DNA of 64,000 nucleotides from NCBI GenBank assembly GCA_023525975.1, contig CM042038.1:11479272-11543271 (forward strand), given 5' to 3'. The notes below the pieces were generated by a model that worked only from the letters and a program-made list of their open reading frames with translations, made no database searches and was not told the DNA's origin. Source of the DNA: Smallanthus sonchifolius. Lineage: Eukaryota; Streptophyta; Magnoliopsida; Asterales; Asteraceae. The position numbers and the translations under genes were made by a program. Shown here piece by piece: positions 54,554-64,000 of the stretch (its first letter is position 1; each line of letters starts with the position of its first letter).

Positions 54554-55368
54554 TGGCCCAGGAATCAACCATTGAAATCGCGAACACAAAATCAACAAAA
54601 TAATCTTTCGAATGTGATTAGGGTTCATACACCCTTGAATGTTTACATTTGATCTTGTTTTACACATATGGATGGGAACGACGTATCCATCTTGAATCGT
54701 CCCAACCCTACACCCATATGTATTACGGTTTCTAATTTACAGAGTTACACTAAGACCCCTGTAACTAACTACAAATGCATATACGACTCTAAATTTACTT
54801 TCTGAAAATTACATATTTGACCTGTAACTATCTCCATTCATCTTTTGAAACTTGGGTCAAGAACTAATATGGCCAACAATCATCCCTCTAATTTTTTACC
54901 TGAGTTTAAATCTTCCTTTGAAATTCTTGCTTCTTGCCATCTTTTCGATCGAACCACACAAGTTTTTTTATTGTACTACTCATGTCTTGCCTCTTGCTTA
55001 TGATCGAATGATGAGATTCTTGCACTTGCTTCTAATAAATATATCATTTATTTGCTTGCTTTCTTTTTTGCGTTGACCGTAATTAGTCTTTCTTTCTTGC
55101 ATTGACCGAAAACGGTCTTCCTTGCTATTTGAAACGCTGTGGTTTCTCTTACTTGCTTTTCTTGCTTTGACCAAGATTGGTCTTTCTTGCTATTTGAATC
55201 ACGATGATCTGATCTTGCTACTAGCTCTTGATATTTTAATCACGATTTTTTGATCTTGCCACTTGCTCTTGCTATTAGAACTACACAAGTTCGGTTTCTT
55301 GCTCTTGCTAAATGAACTTCTGAGATGTGGTTTTAACTTGCTTTCTTTCTCTATAACGTACTTTCATT

Positions 55369-55516
55369 TAGGGATGAGATCGGTATCGTACCGGTACCGA
55401 ATTTATGGAAAACTGGGTACCGGTACGGGTACTCGTTACAAAATTTTCATCTATAGATGGCATCGGTACCGGTACCGAATTTATGAAAAAGTGGGTGTCG
55501 GTAATGCTCGTCCCTA
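55369..55516. mobile_element. hAT-type MITE (148 bp), GGTACCGGTACC-rich
   Basis: TIRs TAGGGATGAG and (complement) TAGGGACGAG, with 8-bp TSDs CTTTCATT (55361-55368) and CTTTCACT (55517-55524), one mismatch. The interior has repeated ATCGGTACCGGTACCGAATT phrases. Confidence 0.8.
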
Positions 55517-55679
55517 CTTTCACTTTCTCATGGATTCAAAAAAATTGAATCCAACTATCTTTTAAGATCAAAGAACCCCTAAAATTACACTCCTCTTTGA
55601 GTTCACAAATTGTATAGACAAACCCATCTTCTCGACATAGTCTTCTTAAAATCTCTTCATTCTCTTTAATTGCTAGCAC

Positions 55680-56166
55680 CAGTGTTGTAAAATTCGGGAT
55701 TAATCGATGGATACCTGTGTAATTTTGGCCTAGTCGGACCATTAATCGGAAATCGGGATTAATCGGGGCTAGGCGAAGCTACGCGGACCTAGGTGGCCAT
55801 TTTGAAAATTGGGTTTTAAATAGAAAATAAGCTCAAATAAACACCTGATACATGGATCTATGGATTCCTATCTAACATAATCGCTATCTGCTTCTTTTTC
55901 AGTAACCAACCTGCTCTGACCTAATCGCTACCTGCTTGTTTCTGTAAGATGTTCTTGTTTCAATCAGCAAGTGTTGACCACCAATCTGCTTCGATCTTTG
56001 AATTATTTTAGATTTTGAACTAATATGATAATATGTTAATGTTTGTATTTGTGTATGTGTGTGTATATATAATTTAAAAAAAAATTACATGTAAAAATTC
56101 TTATCTGATTAATCTCTAGTCTGTTTCCACTGTCTGGCTAGCGGCCTAATGACTTTTACAACACTG
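55680..56166. mobile_element. hAT-type MITE (487 bp), CAGTGTTGTAAAA ends
   Basis: Perfect 13-bp TIR CAGTGTTGTAAAA and a perfect 8-bp TSD GCTAGCAC at 55672-55679 and 56167-56174. The left part is rich in GATTAATCG phrases. Noncoding. Confidence 0.9.
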
Positions 56167-57170
56167 GCTAGCACTGTATCTTTAAATAAAGTTTTCAATC
56201 AAGAAAAAAAATCCATCTCGTTCTGATTCTGCTCCATGAATTCCAACCAATCGTGATTTTTTTTCTTTATCATCGTCCTTGTCCCTTTCTTTGGTTTTCG
56301 TTAATGTTGGTTTTCAATCTGATTTGGGATTTTCGAATTGGATTACTGATTCTCGTCCCTTTCCTGTATTTCGTCGTCTTCTTAATCAGATGATGAATCA
56401 TTTGGATTTTTGAATCAACGATCGATTCAAATTGAATTTCAGTTTATTTTTTTCTCCTTGATTGTTGTTACTACATGCTTCTTGATTTCAGATCTTGCGT
56501 GTTTCTTGACTCGATTTCTGGCGGAATGGTGATAATGGCGATTCTTGATCAAGCGATGACTTTCAGATTGTTATTGATCGCTACTTCAACTCGATCTTCT
56601 TCTCTACTGTAGGCTCTGATACCGATTTATTGGCCGAGAAATGTCAAGAATCCAACACTTCAATCAAGAACACATAAAATCAACAAAATAATCTTTCGAT
56701 TGTGATTAGGGTTCGTACACACTTGAATGTTTGCATGCAAATTGTAGATACCAAAGGAAGAATCTATTGCCAAAATGATAAACGAATTCTTTGAATTTTA
56801 TTATATGATTACAGACTCAATGTATGTATGTATGTGTGTGTGTGTATATAGACACAAGCAGCATTCAAGAACCATCCTAATCAACGCGACGTTTACATAA
56901 TTACAACATATTTACATATTAAGCATAATACTTCTAGTATTTACATAACTAACCCAAAACTTTTAACTTTGGAGAATGATCGGGATTAACCCAACAATCA
57001 CCCCTTTAATCTCAATTATTATATAGGACCAAAATTATAATCCTATGATTTGAGGTCTGATGTGATTGAAGAACCTAGCGATTGCAACGATGGATCGATG
57101 ATGTTATTAGCTGCTTCTTGATTGAATTGATGGTTACAGTCACTCCCTAGATCGATTTAGCTTCTTCCCA

Positions 57171-57410
57171 AGAGCAATTTGTTGCCAAATTGACAAAACG
57201 AATTCTTTGAAATTTAATATATGTTTGAGTAACTAATTCATACTCAATGTATATATACGTTCAAGAGCCATCGTACCCTAAGACTTAATCGACGCGACGC
57301 TTACATAATTACGTGTTACAAAATTTACATACTAAACATAATACTTCTAATAAATTACATAACTAACCCAAACCTTTTAACTTCGATGAATGATCGGGAT
57401 CAACCCAACA
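57171..57410 (-). repeat. Second LTR-like copy abutting the TFL1-like pseudogene
   Basis: Shares its outer ~240 bp with the LTR at 56631-56996: AACGAATTCTTTGAA, CGACGCG, ACATAACTAACCCAAA and GAATGATCGGGATxAACCCAACA, in the same orientation. It ends at 57410, exactly where pseudogene exon 3 sequence begins, so it likely marks an LTR-element insertion that removed the 3' half of the pseudogene. About 170 bp of unrelated sequence (56997-57170) separates the two copies. Confidence 0.65.
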
Positions 57411-57925
57411 GAAGCCGTGGTACCAAGACTTTCCTAACAATCCAGACACATAAACTTTGTCCAAAATGTGTTCATATTTAATTATTATTACATGGTTTAA
57501 TAATATAATAATCATTAAAGTCAAAGTGAACGAAAATCCGTTAATCTAATCAGTGGGGACGTTCTCTAATTTGGGCACCGATATGGACACTAGGTTTAGT
57601 AGTAATGAGATACTGCATGAGCTCATCATGACCACTAGCATGGGGGGAGCTTAGTGAGGGTGCGGGGGCCCGACCCTCCCTGGTTTTTTGTTTAGAAGTG
57701 TTAATTTATAGGTATTAAGTTCCGTTCCCCTCTGATAGGAAAAAAAATTATATGATTCCGTCGCACCCCATTTGCGTTTTTCTTCAAGCTTCGTCACTGA
57801 CCACTAGAGACTGTCTTATTGATCAATTTGTAGGTTACATTTAACATGACACTTAGTGTAAATGTGTCCACAATATCACTCTTCCTACTAGCTAGCTACA
57901 AGTGGTTCAACAAATTATTCTAGGC
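57411..57925 (-). pseudogene. Broken second copy of the TFL1-like gene
   Basis: Minus strand, aligned by eye with 52934-53436. Exon 1 remnants are 57800-57905 and 57575-57638, split by a hAT MITE. Shared phrases include GTGTAAATGTGTCCAC, AGACxGTCTTxTTGA and TGCATGAGCTCAT. The exon 2 remnant is only its end (CAGTGGGGACGTTCTCT, about 57550). The intron resembles the intact gene (GTGTTCATATTTAATTAT) and an exon 3 remnant (GAAGCxxxxGTACCAxGA) begins at 57411. Exon 4 is gone. Defects: no start codon at the expected place, frameshifts, loss of the exon 2 body, a transposon insertion and loss of the 3' end. The parental gene structure and shared introns show a DNA-level duplication, not retroposition. 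Confidence 0.85.
57639..57799. mobile_element. hAT-type MITE, family A, copy 2 (161 bp)
   Basis: Inverted relative of 15318-15480: ends CATGGGGGGAGCTTAG and (complement) CAGTGACGAAGCTTG, with a perfect 8-bp TSD ACCACTAG at 57631-57638 and 57800-57807. Inserted in exon 1 of the TFL1-like pseudogene. Confidence 0.9.
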
Positions 57926-59324
57926 TTTTTTATACAGAAAGAAAGCTTAAAAAGAGACATAAATTACATGTGGAAGGCTTAAATTAAAAATTGTGAAGTA
58001 ACATGAGCATCATAAAGTTATACCAAATGTGGGAAGTGTTCTATAAGTACTTGTAAAAAGAGATGCTATTCAAAGTTCTTTAATCAAAACTCTTCTTTCT
58101 AGTTAATGTTAAAGCATATTAATTGGTCACTCTAGAATACGTATCAAATTAATTAAGAATAAAGATTGATTTTTTTTTTCTTTCTGTTTCCCACTTCCCT
58201 CTTTAAATTAAAATAATCCATAGTGTACCAGGAGAAAGAAAACCTTTACATGAAGTTTTGAAATTGGGGTCCGCATATATAATTAATGGATTCAACTTAT
58301 ATATGCTTCACATTTAAAAAACCTATCGATCATTCTAGCATGCCAATATGTGTTTTCTAGCTAAAGAACTAATGTTCCCAATATTTTGGAAAGAGGCATC
58401 CTCATAAATCAGAACACTAAAGTGAAATAGTATAAGAACGTACACCAATCCAGCCCCTAAACTTTGAAACACCCCACACTTTCCTCTATATATATATATA
58501 TTGTTAAAATTTCACATTTATTACAATTTGATATTTATTTTTAGTTCTAAATATTTTATGTGTTTTCCTTTTCATGATAGGCTCTGGCCCATAACAAAGA
58601 CTCAAGTATTGATGCCCAAGTCAAAGCTAAGGCAGACCCCTCCTCTTCGGCTCTTCTCTTCAAAACTCGGCTAGGGCTTCTTCCCCAAAGCATTCGCTCG
58701 AGCTCTGCCCTCCGATGATTTCTCCCCTTATTGCTCGAATTTCCTTCTTGGTTAAGGTTCCCCTGCTCCTGCTAGGGCTGGCCTAACATGTCAGACACGA
58801 CACGATAACTAATTGTGTCATTTTTTTCAAACACGAACATGACTGTTTAGAAACAAGTCACCTGTTTAGAGAGAGAATAAATATAACATATATAATGAAA
58901 GAAAAAATGTCAAAACTTCATAAAAATTTAAAAATTTGAATCGTAACATCCATTATCATAATAAATCATAAACATTTTTAAAACAAAAAACCAAAAAAGT
59001 CAAATAAAAACATCCATTAAAGACAATTCCAAGTTCCGAAGCCATATAATACACATCAGATTGTAATTAACAGATTCTATAAATCATATAATAGAATGGA
59101 GAATCAGAAGCCATACACACATTGTAATTAACAGATTTGATTTCTCTTATAACTTTTTAAATTCAAAATACACATTTATGACGTGCTTATTTTTATCTAC
59201 GTTTCGATAAAAAAATTCAAAACTAACCCAATATCTATGTTTCGATAACATGCTTATTATTATCAGTGTTCCAACATTAGTTTTTATTTTCACGGTTTCA
59301 TTTTTTAATATAAAGTTCCAAATA
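57926..59324. other. Duplicated TFL1-like promoter, then intergenic
   Basis: 57930-58380 resembles the upstream region of the intact TFL1-like gene. After that, 58580-58790 is GC-richer without a recognisable gene; GGGCTGGCCTAACATGTCAG near 58770 resembles one end of a hAT MITE. 58860-59320 is AT-rich and blank. Confidence 0.45.
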
Positions 59325-59332
59325 TTGTCAAC

Positions 59333-60193
59333 CAGAGCCAGTCCCGAGGATTCGAATGCCCTACATGAGCCCAAAAAAAGGCCTATAACGAAATATATAA
59401 TTTTTTTAATAGGCCCAATAAAATATTTTTTTAAGCCTCGAAAATATATATATATATAAATGGTAACGAAAACTACTCGTTATACACTCAAACAAAGGAT
59501 AAAATCGTCCATCAAGGTTTACCTATTTCTAAGGGACAATTGGTAATTTTCCAAAATTGTCAGCTAGAATTGTAATATTACCATACCCCAAACAAACATA
59601 TCTTGGATATTTTGATGAATGTTTTAGGACTAACTGAAACTTCTATATTTAACTACATTCTGTTTATTTAATGCAAATACTTTTCTGCTAATCTGCTCTT
59701 AGTTTTGATACACTTGCAATGTCAATCATGTTGTTCAATTTTTTTTATTTGCAGACAACTATTATCCAAGCTTACATTTCTTCCTTATTTGTTCAATATT
59801 TTATTATTCTTTTATGTGATTTTATTTCCTTATAATATTTTTAGGGTCCATATCTTGATACAAATAAAACTCACCTGCAAAGGGCGATAGGAGATGAAAA
59901 TGTTTTGATTGTCAAGTTTGTAGAGGCTGCGGACATCTTGACTTGTAGAAATTATGAAACAATTGCAGAAGCCCAGCAGCTTTTGGACTTGTGGTTGGTC
60001 TGGCCCAGCAGCATAGCTTCTTATTTTTTTTAAGCCCAAGTCACAGAAATTTTGAATATACTAATTTTTGGGCCCAATTGTTTTTAAAAGTCTAAAAAAT
60101 TACTTTTTAAAAAAGGCCCAATTTTTTTAAAGCCTAAAAAAATTTTGAGCCCATTACGGGTGTGTTGTCCGCAGGGCCAATGGGCCGGCCCTG
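59333..60193. mobile_element. hAT-type element (861 bp), GGGCCGGCCCTG end
   Basis: Ends CAGAGCCAGTCCCG and (complement) CAGGGCCGGCCCATT, flanked by a perfect 8-bp TSD TTGTCAAC at 59325-59332 and 60194-60201. The subterminal regions are full of AAGCCCA/GGCCCAA motifs. No transposase coding. GCCCAGCAGC occurs twice, at about 59968 and 60003. Confidence 0.85.
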
Positions 60194-60201
60194 TTGTCAA
60201 C

Positions 60202-61072
60202 GCCCTCGCTACGACTAGCTACACCACGGTTTCGTTTTCTCAATATACAGTTATGAATATTACCGCAACTCCCAGGTTTAGTTAGCGACATTCAACAAGA
60301 TTTAAGCTTTCACTGGTTTTCTATACAATATATCAACTAAAGGTGAGGGGTCGAACAACCCATCTCACTCGTTTGTTCACTTTTGCTATTTCTTAGTTCT
60401 GTTGGTCCAAACTCCAAAGTCCAAATTACGTGCCCATTTGTATTTAAAAAACACTAGGCCCAAACAAAATAAAATGACAGCCCACTAGGATAATTAGTTT
60501 AGCGCACAAGATTATATATCTTCACTTCTGTTAACTAAACTCCAAGCTTTAGTTGCGTTTATATTCACTTCTGTTAAATACAAGTGTTAAAACGTGAAAA
60601 AATTTAACGTCTTTAAGAAAGGTGAATAACTAAAAAACAAAATAACAAAAAAAATCATATTTTAAGAATTTAAAATATCAAGAAATTTAAAAAATATATA
60701 TTAAAACCCGTGCGTTACAAAACATTAAACAATGAAAAAATTTGACGTCTTTAAAGTCGAATAACTAAAAAACAAAATACAAAAAGAATTATATTTTAAA
60801 ATTATTAAAGTATTAAGAAATAAATAGACAAATCAGTGGTTTTACGAGCTAGTCGGTTTCCTTCTAAAACGGATTGACTCCATCCTCGAGCGTCAAACTA
60901 ATGATTGAAATCTCGTCCGAGATGTGTACAAACCTATGCTATGAAGAGGCATGAAACTAAACTCGAATTATCATCGCCGTTCAAAAGAAAATTAAAAAAT
61001 AATTGTCATTAACCGGAGCAAACAAAAAGATAAATTAAAAGACACAAAATTTTGATCAACTAAAACCATACT
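60202..61072. other. Intergenic with a short tandem duplication and a dispersed repeat
   Basis: About 60590-60700 and 60715-60830 are diverged tandem copies (AATAACTAAAAAACAAAATA; AATTTxACGTCTTTAA). About 60835-60985 is the inverted copy of the repeat in the P450 intron. No gene. Confidence 0.55.
60835..60985. repeat. Dispersed repeat, copy 2 (inverted relative of 535-720)
   Basis: Shares CCATCCTCGAGCGTCAAACTA and AGTCGGTTTCCT with the complement of the copy in the P450 intron. Confidence 0.6.
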
Positions 61073-61080
61073 CTATTTTC

Positions 61081-61503
61081 CAATGTTTTGAAACCCGGAC
61101 CGGACCGGCCGGTCGGACCGGTCGGACCGGAACCGGTGGTCTGACCGGACCGGCCGGTCGGACCGGTCGGACCGGAACCGGTGGTCTGACCGGGCCGGTT
61201 ACATGTGTTGAACCGTTTCTGCAGCGAACCGGTGGTCGGACCGGTTAAACCGGCGTTCGGACCGGAAACCGGGTGGTCGGACCGGTTGAACCGCTTGACT
61301 ATTTTTTTTTATTTTTTTTTAATCTTTTTTAAGTCTCTTGGCTTCTTATTTCGTAGGTAATTGTTAGTTTAAAATTATTAGAATTGACTTGTTGGTGGTT
61401 TTTTAAAGGATTAAAAGCTATTTAGACTGATATATTTTTATAATATTTATGACGTCGTCCGGTTCTTAAATCTTGTCGGACCGGTCCGGTTCTGAAAACA
61501 TTG
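61081..61503. mobile_element. hAT-type MITE (423 bp) with GGACCGG array
   Basis: TIR core CAATGTTTT at both ends and a perfect 8-bp TSD CTATTTTC at 61073-61080 and 61504-61511. The left half holds two exact 45-bp tandem units (61098-61142, 61143-61187) made of GGACCGG/CCGGTCGG motifs, then further degenerate copies to about 61290. Confidence 0.9.
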
Positions 61504-61715
61504 CTATTTTCTTTGAAGGGTATAATAATTTATAATTTATAATTTACCACATGTAAACAAGTTCCAAAGCTATCCTACTTGTCCCCCACACTATCAAAGG
61601 TAGAAGATTCCATTACTATCTCAACCAGATCATGACAATGCCTTTCCATCCGAATTACGTGGATCCCTTAGATTCAACACCAACCCAGCTTACACTAACA
61701 TCCAACGGCTCAGAT

Positions 61716-62645
61716 TTAACATCTCCTCCCGGCTGTTTCAACTGCAAATCGTGATCCGCTACACCGCCGCTTCCCTCTCGCCCGTTTCACACCAATCGGC
61801 ACACCAAACAACCTAGGGTTAACACGCTCCTCAGGTTCTGTTCCTCCTCCGTGTGTACCCCCAACGCAGTCCTCCGATGACCGCTTTAACGGCAACAGAT
61901 CCAGTGGTTTGACGGTTGTTGATTCCGTTGAGTTTGTAGCGTAACCGTAATTTGACATCATCACGTATATACTGTTGCATAACTGCTTCATCTGACTCAG
62001 CTCTTTGTTGAGTTGAACATTTTCTCTTCTCAGCCTCTCATTTTCACCGATGAGTTCGGCGTCAGTTCCACCACAAACCGTCGTTTCTTTAGTTGTAACG
62101 CCTAGAGATGAGTTCGACGACAGTACCTGCTCTCCGCCGGAGTTGCTCGGAGAAACCGTAGTACGTTGAGCAGGTGATAACGCCGCCACCGGCGTGAGTT
62201 TTCGACGTTGAATGTCGCGTAACAGACGTTTCTCTCCTCTACGGAAGCAATCGTTTGCGAACTCCCATCGATCAGGCATAACTTTTCTGAAACCCTACGA
62301 TATACGAAATGAACAATTGTTTAATTAAATCGTTTGATTGTAAATCAAAAGAACAATAGATCGATCTATATAATTCGATATGAAGCTTACGTAGGTGTTC
62401 AACTGGCGGACGAAGCTAGAGAAATTATTATGCTTAAAGTACTTCGGAAGCAAATCCTTGGCGAATTCGATTGGATTCCAGACGATGAAGCTAGATCCGT
62501 CTTCATTCCAGGAGATCACGTCGTCGATCGCTTTATCATCCACAAGCTGGAACGTTTTAGTCAAAAACGGCGTCGGAAGGGATCTGGCGGTCGTATCGGC
62601 GGCAGTGGACTCTCCGCCGCTCCGCTCCGTCGGTGGAGGAGCCAT
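61716..62645 (-). CDS. Class B heat-shock transcription factor (HsfB2-like)
   Basis: Two exons on the minus strand, 62391-62645 and 61716-62294, phase 0, 277 aa. The start is the first in-frame ATG (MAPPPTERSGG); upstream in-frame sequence has no ATG. The DNA-binding domain covers about residues 22-115 (TPFLTKTFQLVDD, FSSFVRQLNTY|GFRKV), and the 96-nt intron falls at the conserved Hsf position inside it. An HR-A/B coiled coil follows at about 180-215 (ENERLRRENVQLNKELSQ) without the class A insert. The repressor tetrapeptide LFGV lies near residue 250 (NPRLFGVPIG) with a basic KRARGKRR nuclear-import stretch. Class B Hsfs act mainly as repressors or co-regulators of heat and defence genes. 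No activator AHA motif is seen. Confidence 0.95.
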
Positions 62646-63150
62646 ATCCTCCAAACCAGCTTCACCGTCAAAAATCAACACATAAACATCTAAAACTCTA
62701 ACAAAAACGGATAAAATGATTAATCAATTAACGATACACATACCTATTGCAAAACTCTGCGATCAATGTATGTATATCGGTCGATCTGATCGGAGGAGAT
62801 GAAGATCGGCGGCACGGGAGCGTTAGGTTTCGGGATTCTAGAAAGTTCGTATAAGGAAATAAGAATACAGCCGAGAAAGAGGTAGAAAGTTGAGGAAAAG
62901 AAAATGGGAAAAAAGAAAAAGGAAAAGGGGGAGAGATAAAAAGAAAGAACGAGAAGGTACGTTAAAGGAATATAATTTCCAGAAGTTTCGTTTTCCCTCA
63001 ACACTTGTTAACATGTCATACGTTGCATATGTATTTACTTTCCACGTTTTTTCTATTTTGAAACATATCATTTAATTATATCTTTCAAATTGAATAAAAT
63101 ATTCAATGCATTTACGATTAAATTTAATATCCAAAAGGAAAAGAATAGGT
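62646..63150 (-). promoter_or_regulatory. 5' region of the HsfB gene with pyrimidine tract
   Basis: 62879-62960 is almost pure purine on the plus strand (CT-rich leader on the minus strand, e.g. CTCTCCCCCTTTTCC), a common feature of plant 5'UTRs and promoters. No perfect heat-shock element array (nGAAnnTTCn) stood out, though GAAGTTTCG/CCAGAAG phrases lie at about 62981-62990. Confidence 0.4.
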
Positions 63151-63163
63151 ATGTGTTTGGTTC

Positions 63164-63497
63164 GTTAATAAGCTGGTGGTGGAGTGGTAAGAAAAATACT
63201 TAGTGTTCTTTGTGACCCAGGTTTGAATCTTACCCTCTTCATAGTTTTTACGGCATGCAAATGAGGCCTATTCTTAGGCTGATGCACCAGAGTTTTATCA
63301 ATGTTGATCCAGGGTTCGAATCTCGGCTCTCCCTCAAGCTCGGAAGGCGTATTTTGTGGGATTTTTCCTTGGATGTTTTCCAACTTTGACGCCAAATGAG
63401 CCCCGTTAAGACATCATATTGGCCGGAGTTGGACGAGGATCTTGCATGTGACGGGGGAGTGCGACGTCACAACGTTCAATGTTCGCCGTTCAAAAAA
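63164..63497 (+). mobile_element. SINE with 13-bp target duplication
   Basis: An A-box-like TGGTGGAGTGGTAAG near 63174 and a B-box-like GGTTTGAATCTT near 63221, with a second GGTTCGAATCTC at about 63313. It ends in A7 (63492-63498). A perfect 13-bp TSD ATGTGTTTGGTTC flanks it (63151-63163 and 63498-63510; one A is shared with the tail). Confidence 0.85.
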
Positions 63498-63699
63498 ATG
63501 TGTTTGGTTCTGTCTTAAAAAATAATAAAGCTCGTCACACGAAGCTCGCTAGTAAAATTTTTAGAAAAGGCTAGTTTGAAATACATTCGTTTGTAAACAA
63601 GATAAGTTCGCTTGTTTGCCTCATTTAAATTAATCTAAATTTTAATGTTTATAAGTTATAACCCAAGCAGCAGAGGACTCGGGAATTTTTTAATGGGTG

Positions 63700-64000
63700 T
63701 CGGAAATTTTCGACAACTAGATGTTTATAACTTGGTTGGATTTGTATTAGTGTAGGGTTAAGAGTGTAACTTGTGGTATATGTATACCACCTCAATGTGT
63801 AACCCTAATTTTATCCATTCAATACACAAACATATTACAATAACTGATTTGGTATCAGAGTTATGGAAGACAACCACCGAAAAACTCGCCGAAGGGGCGG
63901 TTGGCCGCCGCCGCCACCCACCACCACAACCAATTGCGCTTGGTCTTCTCGTCTACTACCTCTTTCGCCGACGCCATTCTCCACTGCAACAACCACAATC
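63700..64000 (+). mobile_element. 5' end of an LTR (copia-like) element, runs off the window
   Basis: A PBS-like TTTGGTATCAGAG (63848-63860, tRNA-Met complement) follows an LTR-like end. From the ATG at 63863 the frame is open to the window edge (MEDNHRKTRRRGGW, then Pro/Thr-rich). The left LTR border was not fixed. Confidence 0.5.

Larger units (their letters stand above)
54554..56996 (-). mobile_element. Non-autonomous LTR element (minus strand) with nested MITEs
   Basis: The LTR at 56631-56996 reads TGTTGGGTTAATCCCGATC to GGCCA on the minus strand, followed by a PBS-like CGGTATCAGAGCC (56612-56624, tRNA-Met complement). A related but partial LTR lies at 54554 to about 54650 (shared AAATCAACAAAATAATCTTTCG and GTGATTAGGGTT). 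The 1.9-kb interior lacks gag/pol and has repeated CTTGCTATTTGAA/TTGCTCTTG phrases. Two hAT MITEs are nested in it. The left border is not certain. Confidence 0.55.

Noticed and set aside
63165..63395. 76-aa open frame on the minus strand
   Set aside because: It lies within a SINE with Pol III boxes and a TSD.
1..64000. CRISPR arrays, operons, phage or plasmid features
   Set aside because: The window is clearly plant nuclear DNA; no regularly spaced short repeats or prokaryotic gene order are seen.

Overview
The window is plant nuclear DNA. Genes are split by GT-AG introns, intergenic DNA is AT-rich, and the gene families are land-plant specific (HD-ZIP IV, XBAT33, IQD, TFL1-like PEBP, class B heat-shock factor, A-type P450). 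The dense mix of Tekay-like Ty3/gypsy, Ty1/copia, RTE LINE, SINE, Helitron, MULE and hAT-type elements suggests a medium or large eudicot genome. I guess an asterid, perhaps Asteraceae, but nothing here proves the species.

Layout. 1-2134: 3' part of a cytochrome P450. 3373-5395: IQ-domain calmodulin-binding protein. 6637-6996 (-): nsLTP-like secreted protein. 7352-9385 (-): ribosomal protein eL24 in five exons. 9.6-20 kb: gene-poor, with nested small transposons, including an element holding a piece of a BIG-like gene, a long-TIR MULE, two SINEs, two Helitrons of one family and a tandem segmental duplication. 20881-26016: nine-exon HD-ZIP class IV homeobox/START gene. 27-28.2 kb (-): decayed copia pol. 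30851-35297: ten-exon XBAT33-type ankyrin/RING E3 ligase. 35.9-36.7 kb (-): 3' end of an RTE LINE. 37.4-48.7 kb: transposon nest. A hAT element (46582-48686, 8-bp TSD) had its 5' end and flank tandemly duplicated, and a Tekay-like gypsy element (39170-46011, TSD CTAAA) then inserted into the first duplicate. 50.1-51.1 kb: degenerate minisatellite. 52643-53436 (-): intact TFL1/CEN-like gene. 57411-57925 (-): broken second copy of it, carrying a hAT MITE and cut by LTR-element sequence. 59.3-61.5 kb: two more hAT-type elements. 61716-62645 (-): class B heat-shock factor. 63164-63497: SINE. 63.7-64 kb: start of a copia-like element that runs off the edge.

The host genes are unrelated single-copy loci, as usual in plants, and no pathway cluster is visible. 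The TFL1-like pair is the only host-gene duplication. I found no clearly new biological system. The strongest new observations are structural: TSD-delimited elements not obvious from coding content, a gypsy element whose 3' LTR is reduced to about 8 nt, a small membrane-anchored ORF upstream of its gag, a captured BIG fragment, and the TFL1-like pseudogene. Exon boundaries were assigned by hand from splice signals, reading-frame continuity and remembered family sequences; no database search was run.
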